Positions 55,839 to 64,000 of a stretch of DNA of 64,000 nucleotides are shown here, piece after piece. The translations under genes and the position numbers were made by a program. Every line of letters begins with the position of its first letter. The stretch's first letter is position 1. The stretch is taken from assembly GCA_000729835.1 (NCBI GenBank), contig JFHB01000024.1, positions 1-64,000 on the forward strand, written 5' to 3'. The DNA is from Atkinsonella hypoxylon. Its lineage: Eukaryota; Ascomycota; Sordariomycetes; Hypocreales; Clavicipitaceae. The notes beneath the pieces are model-generated. The model was not told where the DNA came from. It made no database searches and saw only the letters and a program-made list of their open reading frames with translations.

Positions 55839-57206
55839 AAGGATGGGTAACTGGATAACGACGAGATTTACAAGAATGAAACCAAATTGCAGGCAGTGAA
55901 GCCATACGTTGTTGAATTCATGAAGGGGACATTTATGGGAGTTTATACCACTTGATAATGTAGGAGAAATGGAATGAAAATATCGCGGAACTCTCATGCT
56001 TGCCAGAATACGTGACTCAACATGCTATGACGAGACGTCATTTGAAGCACGGAGATGGGACCTCCTATTCTAGCACTAGGGAGACCGTTTGAATTTGGGT
56101 AGCAAAGGCAGTGAAGTGAATATGCTCGCCCGCGCCGTAACGTAAGCTGACGGACGTGTCGATCGGCCAATGTCCGACTAGGCAGCACCGCCACACTGCG
56201 AAAAGAAAATACCGGCTCAACCCCGCACAAGTAACGTCGGTATAACGTTAATGGTTGAGTTACAGGACACAAGTTGGGGTCCCACGTTAGGGGCCGGATG
56301 ACACAGATGATTATCTAATCCTTGATCTGCGCTCTCTTTCGACATGCGATGTCGCTCTTTCTCTGTATCGAGGCAGTTGGCAAGTGGCTGTAGGTTCGTT
56401 CCACCGGGCTAAAATGCCCCACTTTCGCACGATGCATCCAGACAAACCGGCAACTTGTTGAATGAGAATCGAGGTAAGCGCCCGGAGCGACTGGCGGAAG
56501 GTGCGCCTGCGGGCATTGGCCCAGAGGGCTGCATCCCCGCTTTTTATACGGGCCAGCCAAGCAGGGGATGGATATGAGTGGTGACGAGTCAGGAGCCATG
56601 GACTGCTTTATTTATTATTATGTCTGGTCCATCCTGCGCGCCATACGGAGTAGTTATTGAAGTACAAGTATTCCGTACATATTATTAATTCATTAATTCC
56701 GCAGCCCTGCGACCTGCCTGCGCCACCGTCACTGCCACCGTCCAGCCGACCGGAGCATCCCACACGTCCCCCGACTCACTCCTTGGCTTTGCACGTCGTG
56801 TTTCCGCGCATGGCCACAATCCAAAGTTGATTCCCTCGTTTTATTTGCTCTTCTTCGAAAAAATCTCCGCTGATCGGCACGCTCTTTTGGTCCTGTAAAA
56901 CACGAGGCTGAGTTAGATCCGCTCGAAAAATCCGACCGACTTCCGTCCATCTGGGGAGACAGCAGACGTTGGCTCAATAGACGGGCTAGCTAACCGGCCC
57001 TTTGAAATACTTGCTCGCCAGCACTCTCCCACGAGTTTATTGTTAATTCTCAAATAACTAGCTCTTCATACCAGCTCGGGTGGCCAATCACAGCGATATC
57101 AAATGAGTTGGATATACTCGATACCTGTGTGACCGCTCCCGTCTCGAGGGACTTTCTCTCCCTCGCCTTCTCTCCTCGCTTTCCGAATCGTCCTACCTGA
57201 TCAAGC
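55839..57206. other. Intergenic region upstream of the ADAM protease
   Basis: 1.4 kb; ACS1 3' flank and ADAM promoter. CATACGGAGTAG at about 56642-56653. Short frames only; nothing supported as a gene. Confidence 0.55.
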
Positions 57207-59606
57207 ATGATTTTACTACGGTCTGCCGTGACCGCACTCGCCAGCCTTGCGCTATTCGCTCAGACGTCTCTCGCGCACTCAGTGAAGCGAAATCCTATCC
57301 GCTATATATCATTAGTCGAAGAACCTATAATACAGGCGCCGTCGCATCGAGTGCATGCGTTTTCAAAGTTCGACCTCATCTTCACGTTACATAATGGCCG
57401 ACAGAGGGTTCGATTGGCCCTCGAACCGAATCACGATGTGCTCCACGAAGACTTTGCAATTACTCATCTGAACGAAGACGGTTCTGTGCGAGAGGTCAAG
57501 AAGATTCCTCGTTCCGAGGACAAAGTGTACCGTGGATCGGCGTTTATTGAGCGTTCCGGAATTCAAGGGTGGTCCAAGGCTGGCTGGGCTCGTGTTTCCA
57601 TTCACCAAGATGGTTCACGGCCGTTATTTGATGGCGCCTTCCGCATCGATGGCGACACTCACCACATTTTGTCACGGTCAGAGTACCAGTCCATGAAGGA
57701 CGAAAAGGATCCTGCTGTTGACCCTGCGGCTGCCGAAGATGTCATGGTGGTGTGGCGCGATTCCGACGTCACACATGGTGACGGAGGGACCGATGCTCGG
57801 ATCGAGCTGAAGCGCCGCATCGCTGAGTCGTCTACCTGTGGCGCGGATGCATTGGAGTTTAACAATAAATTCCAGCTCGAGGCTGAGGAGAGCAGCTTGT
57901 CACTGCGATCCACCAGCTTTGGTTCCCTTTTCGGTCGACAGATTGATGACGGCGGAGGCAGTGGCACAGGCCTCAACTTGTTGAGCTCTATCGGCTCGAC
58001 GGCCGGCTGCCCGACCACCAAGAAGGTGGCTCTGGTGGGTATCGCGACTGACTGCAACTACTTCTCGGCCTTTAATAGCACGAGTGCGATCAAGAAGCAG
58101 ATTGTGGGCATTGTCAACAAGGCGTCCGAGATCTACGAAAGCACGTTCAAGATCTCGCTGGCCATCAAGAACATCACCATCATTGATCGAGGCTGCACCG
58201 GCACAACGCCCGCCAACACGCTGTGGAATGTCAAGTGCAGTGATGATGTGACCATTAGCGACCGGCTCAACACCTTTTCAAAATGGCGCAGCGAGTCCAA
58301 GGACGAGAACGCCTACTGGACACTCTTTACTACGTGTCCCACTCAGTCAGAAGTCGGCCTCGCCTGGCGTGGCATGGTCTGCCGGTCCGGTACGGGCAGC
58401 GGCAACAACGAGAGTGTGGCCGCCACCAATGTCGTGGTCAAGACGGACACGGAATGGCAGATCTTTGCACATGAATCCGGCCACACGTTTGGAGCGGTTC
58501 ATGACTGTGTCGACGCGACATGCCCCGTCAGCGCGACATCACAAGCCTGCTGCCCTCTGAGTACAGACCAGTGCTCCGCCGGCGGCAAGTACATCATGAA
58601 CCCATCCACGGCCCAAGGCATCACTGGCTTCTCGCCCTGCAGCATCGGCAATATTTGCTCTGGGCTCAAATCCAACATGATCAAGGGCAACTGCCTGACC
58701 GACAACAGGAACGTCCAGACGGATGTTGACATTGGCAGCATCTGCGGCAACGGCATCGTCGAGGCAGGCGAAGAGTGCGACTGCGGCGGCGAATCAGGCT
58801 GCAAGGACAACAAGTGCTGCGACGCCAAGACGTGCAAGCTCACGACCAACTCCAGGTGCGACCCGAGCAACGAAGACTGCTGCACGGCTCAGTGCCAGTT
58901 TGCCACCAACGGCACCGTCTGCCGGCCCAGCTCGGGAGAATGCGACGTTGCGGAATCGTGCCCCGGCGACAAGGCCGCCTGCCCGGACGACAAGCACAAG
59001 AACAACGGCGACGCATGCGGCAACGGCCTCCAGTGCGCCTCGGGCCAATGCACGTCGCGAGACCTCCAGTGCCAGCACATGGCCAACAGCCTCACGGGCC
59101 GCAACAACACCAAGGCCTGTCCGGACGCAGAGTGCATGCTCTCGTGCACGTCGCCCGACCTCGCGTCCAACCAGTGCATCACGTACAACCAGTACTTTGT
59201 CGACGGGACGAGCTGCGGCGCGGGGGGGTACTGCTCCAACGGCTCGTGCGAGGGGAGCTCGACCATCAAGGAAATCGGCCAGTGGATCGACAACCACAAG
59301 GCCATCTTCATCCCGGCCGTCGTCGTCGTGGGGTCCCTCGTTGGCCTCGCGCTCGTCAGCTGCATATGGAACAGCGTGCGGCGCTGCGCGCGGAAGCGCC
59401 GCGTCGCCAAGGACGCTGGCAATGGCTGGCCTGGCAGGCAGGGCTGGAGCGCGCACGCTCCGCCGCAGTATAGCGAGATCTCGAGGGCGTACGCTGGGCC
59501 TGGGCCGGGGAATGGGAATGGGAATGGGAATGGGAATGGGGATGGGAACGGAGGGTATGGGCATGTTTATCCTGTTGCGCATGCGAGGAGTATGCGGTAT
59601 GCTTAG
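57207..59606 (+). CDS. ADAM-type (M12B reprolysin) membrane metalloprotease
   Basis: Single exon, 799 residues. A signal peptide (MILLRSAVTALASLALF to about residue 24) precedes a prodomain with LALEPNHDVLHEDF. The metalloprotease domain carries the zinc signature HESGHTFGAVHD (H422, E423, H426, H432) and a YIMNPS Met-turn. A Cys-rich disintegrin domain starts CGNGIVEAGEECDCGG, with NGTVCRPSSGECD, followed by a Cys-rich part, one membrane helix (about 700-725, IFIPAVVVVGSLVGLALVS) and a short basic tail ending in a Gly-Asn repeat. The full ADAM order is intact. Such proteins shed or process surface and wall proteins; fungal ADAMs are present in many Pezizomycotina. Third positions become very G/C-rich in the 3' half compared with the 5' end. 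Confidence 0.95.
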   Translation: MILLRSAVTALASLALFAQTSLAHSVKRNPIRYISLVEEPIIQAPSHRVHAFSKFDLIFTLHNGRQRVRLALEPNHDVLHEDFAITHLNEDGSVREVKKIPRSEDKVYRGSAFIERSGIQGWSKAGWARVSIHQDGSRPLFDGAFRIDGDTHHILSRSEYQSMKDEKDPAVDPAAAEDVMVVWRDSDVTHGDGGTDARIELKRRIAESSTCGADALEFNNKFQLEAEESSLSLRSTSFGSLFGRQIDDGGGSGTGLNLLSSIGSTAGCPTTKKVALVGIATDCNYFSAFNSTSAIKKQIVGIVNKASEIYESTFKISLAIKNITIIDRGCTGTTPANTLWNVKCSDDVTISDRLNTFSKWRSESKDENAYWTLFTTCPTQSEVGLAWRGMVCRSGTGSGNNESVAATNVVVKTDTEWQIFAHESGHTFGAVHDCVDATCPVSATSQACCPLSTDQCSAGGKYIMNPSTAQGITGFSPCSIGNICSGLKSNMIKGNCLTDNRNVQTDVDIGSICGNGIVEAGEECDCGGESGCKDNKCCDAKTCKLTTNSRCDPSNEDCCTAQCQFATNGTVCRPSSGECDVAESCPGDKAACPDDKHKNNGDACGNGLQCASGQCTSRDLQCQHMANSLTGRNNTKACPDAECMLSCTSPDLASNQCITYNQYFVDGTSCGAGGYCSNGSCEGSSTIKEIGQWIDNHKAIFIPAVVVVGSLVGLALVSCIWNSVRRCARKRRVAKDAGNGWPGRQGWSAHAPPQYSEISRAYAGPGPGNGNGNGNGNGDGNGGYGHVYPVAHARSMRYA
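59505..59546. repeat. (GGGAAT)n coding hexamer in the ADAM tail
   Basis: Six or so GGGAAT/GGGGAT units encode alternating Gly-Asn in the cytosolic tail. In-frame expansion. Confidence 0.85.
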
Positions 59607-59931
59607 CTTTGATGAATGCTTTAGTGTCCTGATTTGATGTACTGTGGTTTGTGATGTGATGCTGTGATGTGATGCCGTGATGTGATGCCGTGATGTGATG
59701 CCGTGATGTGATGCCATGATGTGATGCCATGATACGATGCCATGATACGATGCCGTGATATGTAATGTCTATTAATGTGTGCCATGATGTGATTCCGTGA
59801 TTTGTGATGTCTATTAGTATGTGAGCCAGATTATGCATAACCGTCAATGAATGTCTATCAATATGTGAGCCAGATCACATGTATGCCACCAATGCCACCA
59901 CATCACCACATCAAAGCCCATAAAGCCACCA
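59607..59931. other. Convergent intergenic region with a 13-bp minisatellite
   Basis: 3' flank of ADAM and of the 97-aa gene. From about 59655 to 59760 a 13-bp unit (TGATGCCGTGATG type) recurs about eight times with CCGT/CCAT and GTGA/ACGA variants. Confidence 0.8.
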
Positions 59932-60383
59932 TCACCACCTCCGATCAAACCCACACAGCATAGCCGTAAACCAAAGCCGCTGTCCAGGGATGCTCTGCCA
60001 GAATCAGCCAACGAAGGCAGGCAACGGGGCAGGAGTTACATACGTCGCCTGCGCTCTGGGCATACATCATGAGGTGCTCCGGCGTGTCGAGGACAGAGAG
60101 GGCGAAGCCTTTGCGTTCGCGGTCTTGGAAGTCTGGTTTTAGACTGTGGGGGGGGGGGTTAGCTTGGCATGCGACAGATAGACATAGATAGACGAGATAG
60201 ACATGGACATGGACACAGATAGACATAGACAGACATAGACATCCCAACTCACCCCCTGCCGAGCACAACCTCCTCCTCACTCCCGCTCCCCTCGTACGGA
60301 TTCTTCCCCCTAGCCTGGCGATCGCGCATCTCGGGCGTAAACTCGATCGCGCTGGAGCCAGACTTGCGAAGGGGCGTCGACAT
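59932..60383 (-). CDS. Small hypothetical protein (97 aa)
   Basis: Proposed exons complement(59932..59994, 60044..60143, 60253..60383), 97 residues, both introns phase-consistent. Donors are GTGAGT and GTATGT; the first intron ends in a C run followed by ACAG. The protein starts MSTPLRKSGSSAIEFTPEM, continues RDRQARGKNPYEG, then DFQDRERKGFALSVLDTPEHL and ends SIPGQRLWFTAMLCGFDRRW. It has no signal peptide or membrane helix. Looks like a conserved small fungal protein, but I cannot name the family. An in-frame ATG at 60563 would add a 60-residue extension over a repeat and is less likely. Confidence 0.65.
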
Positions 60384-61244
60384 GCTTGCAAAGGATGCTT
60401 GCAAAGGATGCTGCAAAGGATGCTGCAAAGGATGCTGCGGGGAGATGCAAGGTCCAAGTTGTGAGGTGTGGTGAGATGCCCCGCTCAGGTGGCCTGCATT
60501 TCCCTCAACGTAATAACAAGACCACATCACCAACCATGATACGTGCTGCGTCTGCATATACATGCAGTCTCCGACTTTTTCCTATCCAATGGCTTTCTCT
60601 TTACCTCATATAATACATTGACTCGCATCAAGCCTGCCTGCACAAAAGAAAGCGGCTTAATACATACATGCACACGTACATCAAAAAATCCTCATCACCG
60701 AGGATACAACCATATAAACCCCGGTCGAATGCACCTCCGCCTCTTCTAAGTGAATGCCTGCTAGCCTCTGGTCCTGCCACCCTAGGGTCCAAAGAACATA
60801 CGTCTACGCCGTTCTCCCATGTCTGATCTTGCTCATGCGGCGCCGATCGCGGAAAAAAGAAAACCTTTTTGTCTTCTTCCATGCCCGCCTTCGTCTTCAG
60901 GAAAATGCTGCGCCGCCCCGTCGTAAAAGAGAAAAAAGATTCATGTACAAATGGAATAATCGTTGCGCCATGGCTGACCCATCTTCTGCGGTGGAAGCAA
61001 GCATCTCCAAGTAAACATTACCGTCCCGCCTCTCTTGCGTCAAAACGCAGAATGGGTGAGAGGAAAAGACAATCTTTTCGTCGACGTACCAACCCTGCTC
61101 CGCATCTATGCCGTCGCCAGATGTATCGTACATTGCCAGCTTCAAGTGTCATATGAGTTTGAAAAAAAAAATGAAAAGAAAAGAAAAGTACGCCAGGGCC
61201 TGCTGGTTCTTTATGCTTTCATGCCAGAATGCAACAGGCTCGGG
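60384..61244. other. Intergenic region
   Basis: Upstream of the 97-aa gene and downstream of the Sif2/TBL1 gene. A 12-bp tandem repeat TGCAAAGGATGC (about four copies) covers 60387-60438, directly before the 97-aa start. No gene seen. Confidence 0.6.
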
Positions 61245-63777
61245 TCATCTTCTGAAGTTGATGACAGCAAGCTAATGACCAACAAGTCAGTATTGAGTAA
61301 AAAAGGAAAGAGACAGCGAGAGAATCAAGGGGGGGGGGCATTTTGAGACAAACGTACTCTACTGTTGGAGCCATAAGCCAACTTTTGTCCGCTAACATCC
61401 CAGCACAAACAATGCTCATCTTCTTCGTCCAACTCTGACGAGCCCTTGAGACTCAGCCAGCCTGGATGCGGAGGCCGGGTCCAGCTCGCTCTCGGCATCG
61501 AGTGGTTGTCAACCTTCCATATCAACACCTGCCGTGAGGTCGCTCCAGCAATAAAGGCGCCGTCTGGAGTAAAGGCCAGTCGCACAATGGGAGAGTCCAT
61601 CGTAAAGAAGCACTTTGCCTTGCTCTCCGGCCTCCGTGCGTTGCTTATCAATATGGCGCAGTCCTCGCCACCCGTCGCAATCAGGCGTTCGTCGTCGAGA
61701 ATCGGTTGGCTCGCTGGCAAGGGTTGCCATGCCATGGTGGTGATGGCGCCTCGGTGCGCTGAAATAGATCGCCTTTGACCTGATTCGTCCCAGAGCTTGA
61801 GGGTTCATACTGTCAGTATGCGATTGCAGAGAGCAAGGGTGACCGTCTCAGCGCCAAGTAGTGACTTACATCAAGAGTCCCCTTGTCACTCGACGTGGCG
61901 GCAAGTTTGGACCGCCAGTCAAAGAGCACTTGTGTGAAGCTATCATCCTCCCTGGTATCGAATTTTCGTACTTGAACAATAGATGACTCGTTGCAACGGA
62001 GATATAACAGCAAACCCCCCCCAATCAGCAGGAACTCGGTATCGTTGGTCCACGTAGCATCCAGCGGCGTGGCGGCGACATCATGTCCGGGCAGGTGATG
62101 GGTAAAGGCAGCACCGGTTGCAGAAGAGTAGACGGTAACGAGAGCGCCGCCCTTGCCGGGTGTAATGGCGAGCAGGGCGGTATTGCTTGGGTTCCAGCCC
62201 AGCTTCAGGACAGGCGGCTCCGGCACTTCCATGGTTTGCATATGAGCCCCGTCGGCCGACCAGATGCTCACGGCGGCCGAGGAGCCGGAGTCGGTGGCAA
62301 GGGCAATGGCAGTGCCATCCGACGTCCACGACAGAGCCGTGACCGTGGTGGTGCGTGGTGTTTCTGGGTCGAGCAGGGTATGGGCTCTGGGAGACACGTG
62401 ATCACGGCCATGGCCAGGGAGACGAGAAATGGTCCAAAGGCGGGCTAGCGCATCGGTTCCAGCAGCCGCCAATACTGACGGGTCGCGCGGGTTCCACTCG
62501 CACTGCAGGAGCACTGGAGCATTATCCGCGCTTGATGGTGACGGCGAAGGCGTGGTTGTCGCTTCCGGCACGCTGTAGTTGCCGTCGTCGTCCACCAGCC
62601 GGATAAAGGTCGTTTCAGGCGAGAGCTCCTCCACCTTGTCCACCTGCGTGCCCTGCTCAGGACCGTCGGTGCGGATGATGGGTGATGGCAGTTGCTCGCC
62701 TTCGAGCGGTGACGGGTATGCGTGGTTGTTGGTTGAGTCCTGGAGGCTGCTGCTGTCCTCTTGCGAACGAGGGTGCGATGAGGGGTGATCGACGTCCATC
62801 GGCATCGGTGCAGTGGCGGAATTTGATGATGTGGGCGGGTCGGTGGTGGTGGTGGTGGTGGTGGTGGTGGTAATGGCCGATGTATTATTATTGTTTATGC
62901 CGTTGCCCAAGGACGAAGCATTAGCCGTCGCAGGGGCAGAAGAAGATGATGAAGAAGTGGTGGTGTTTGTTGCGGAAGAATGTGCATTTGCATTTGCGGA
63001 TGGATTCGGGTTCGTCAATGCGTCGGCGTAGCCATTGCTGAGACGCGGTCGCTTTGCTGGTGAGCCATTCGGCAGCTGATGTTGGATGCGTTTTCGCGAT
63101 GCCTCGGGATCGCTAGGCGCCGCACCGCTCTCTAGTTCCTCCTCCAATTTCGTCTCTGGTTGAGATTTGAGTGGCCCAAAGATGCCGACCTGCAGCGCCT
63201 CTGCCTCAGCACTGTTGGCATCGCCAGGCAGCTGCGATGTTGAATTGCTGGGTTAGCCATCAAGTCATGATTTTCGAGTTGGCGGGTTGTTTGTTGCTTA
63301 TGTCGCACTTCCTCAACTCGGAGAGTGCGAGGATGGGGAGGCCAGTTGCATCGCATGTTCCTTTGCAGAAGCACAACGTACCTTTTTGAGTGCAAAATCA
63401 CGTTCGAGCGCATAGTACCAGAGTCCTCTATTCACAACCGAGACGAGTGCGCGGCCCTTGACGTGCGGCGCGAAGGCGAATTCTCGGTGCGGCTCCTTAA
63501 CGTGCCACTCCTTCTGTAACTTGGCGGCCGTTTCGCGATAATCTGCAAGAGATGAAACATGAGTACCACTGGGCTAAGCTTGGTCGGTTCGGCGGGCAAC
63601 GAGGAGCTGAAGCAAGGGGGAAAAAAGACAGGACTGGACAGGGCAGGGCAGGGCAGGACAGGACAGGGCAGGACAAGCACTCATGAGAGCGCTTGTATCA
63701 CTACGCCGGTGACAACCAAATCTGCACACAGAGGGAGAGACAGAGATCGGTGGCACGTACTCCCTTCAAGTAGATAC
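61245..63777 (-). CDS. SIF2: LisH/WD40 corepressor subunit Sif2/TBL1 homologue (5' end beyond the window)
   Basis: Partial. Exons seen: complement(61245..61271, 61358..61795, 61870..63231, 63382..63542, 63761..63777). The first visible exon is a 17-nt micro-exon (YLLEG) that joins in phase to NYRETAAKLQKEWH, a LisH motif; the start codon lies past the right edge. Then HVKGRALVSVVNRGL and, after the next intron, EALQVGIFGPL, a Ser/Asn-rich spacer with KRPRL and WD40 blades (LLQCEWNPRDPSVLAAAG, VTALSWTSDGTAIALA, VLFDWRSKLAATSS, LWDESGQ, IATGGEDC, HCLCWDVSGQKLAYGS). The last exon adds LAVINFRR. LisH plus a C-terminal WD40 propeller fits yeast Sif2 and human TBL1, partners of Snt1/NCoR in a histone deacetylase complex. 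Confidence 0.88.
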
Positions 63778-64000
63778 CTGCCCAACTGGTTAGCAAAGTG
63801 TGTCCGGCAAAATCACTGGGGGAAAGGCGCCGGGGTAGCGGAGTCTGGACACGAATGCGACAGCAAGAGCAAGGCAGGCCAAAGCATAGAGGTTGGACCG
63901 GAAGAAGGGGCAAAATGAAGAAGTAGAAGAGGAGGGAAAAAAAAAAAAAAAACAGCAGGCCTGATGCCGATGCCGATGCCTCTTCAAATCCAGAATAGCA
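63778..64000. other. Intron of the Sif2/TBL1 homologue running off the window
   Basis: By the gene model this is an intron; a CTAAC branch site lies near 63788-63794 and a long poly-A run (poly-T on the sense strand) at 63937-63953. I found no exon here that would supply the expected NYLIWR-type LisH start. Confidence 0.45.

Noticed and set aside
58723..59637. Long Ala/Thr/Arg-rich frames overlapping the ADAM 3' half on both strands
   Set aside because: Shadows of the G/C-rich ADAM coding sequence.

Overview
The window is nuclear DNA of a filamentous ascomycete, most likely a Sordariomycete and probably Hypocreales. Genes carry short GT-AG introns (about 45-130 nt) with CTAAC/CTGAC-like branch sites. 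Protein families are fungal (GH128 wall hydrolase, FacA/acu-5-type acetyl-CoA synthetase, fungal ADAM, DYS1, SNT1), and intergenic DNA is rich in microsatellites. There are no bacterial operons, no CRISPR array, and no tRNA or rRNA that I could support. Placement below subphylum is inference.

Layout. 1-2.5 kb: non-coding. 2.5-3.6 kb: secreted GH128 glucanase-like protein (+). 4.6-6.3 kb: membrane RING-H2 ubiquitin ligase (-). 9.3-10.6 kb: tubulin-folding cofactor B (-). 10.6-23 kb: gene-poor stretch with tandem repeats, a possible G-quadruplex block and an AT-shifted island. 23.2-24.3 kb: Myb/SANT protein (+). 25.2-25.9 kb: TRM9 (-). 27-28.3 kb and 29.3-30.3 kb: divergent Gfo/Idh dehydrogenase and aldo/keto reductase, with a perfect 36-bp inverted repeat between them. 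30.8-31.8 kb: repeat-containing hypothetical (+). 32.1-33.3 kb: deoxyhypusine synthase (-). 34.8-42 kb: a 2231-residue SNT1-type corepressor (+). 42.3-44.1 kb: two hypothetical spliced genes (-). 44.9-48.3 kb: RFC1 (-). 48.7-49.6 kb: mitochondrial ribosomal protein L16 (+). 50.1-51.4 kb: small RFC subunit (yeast Rfc5/human RFC3) (+). 52.9-55.8 kb: acetyl-CoA synthetase (+). 57.2-59.6 kb: ADAM metalloprotease (+). 59.9-60.4 kb: 97-aa protein (-). 61.2 kb to the right edge: LisH/WD40 Sif2/TBL1 homologue (-), truncated by the window.

Functional links. SNT1 and Sif2/TBL1 are partners in the Set3/NCoR-type histone deacetylase complex and sit 19 kb apart. RFC1 and the Rfc5/RFC3-type subunit belong to one clamp loader and are separated only by the L16 gene. 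The two oxidoreductases share one promoter region. No secondary-metabolite backbone enzyme was seen. Most genes are multi-exon; exon joins were set by reading-frame phase, splice signals and protein-family continuity. All coordinates are hand-derived predictions without transcript data.
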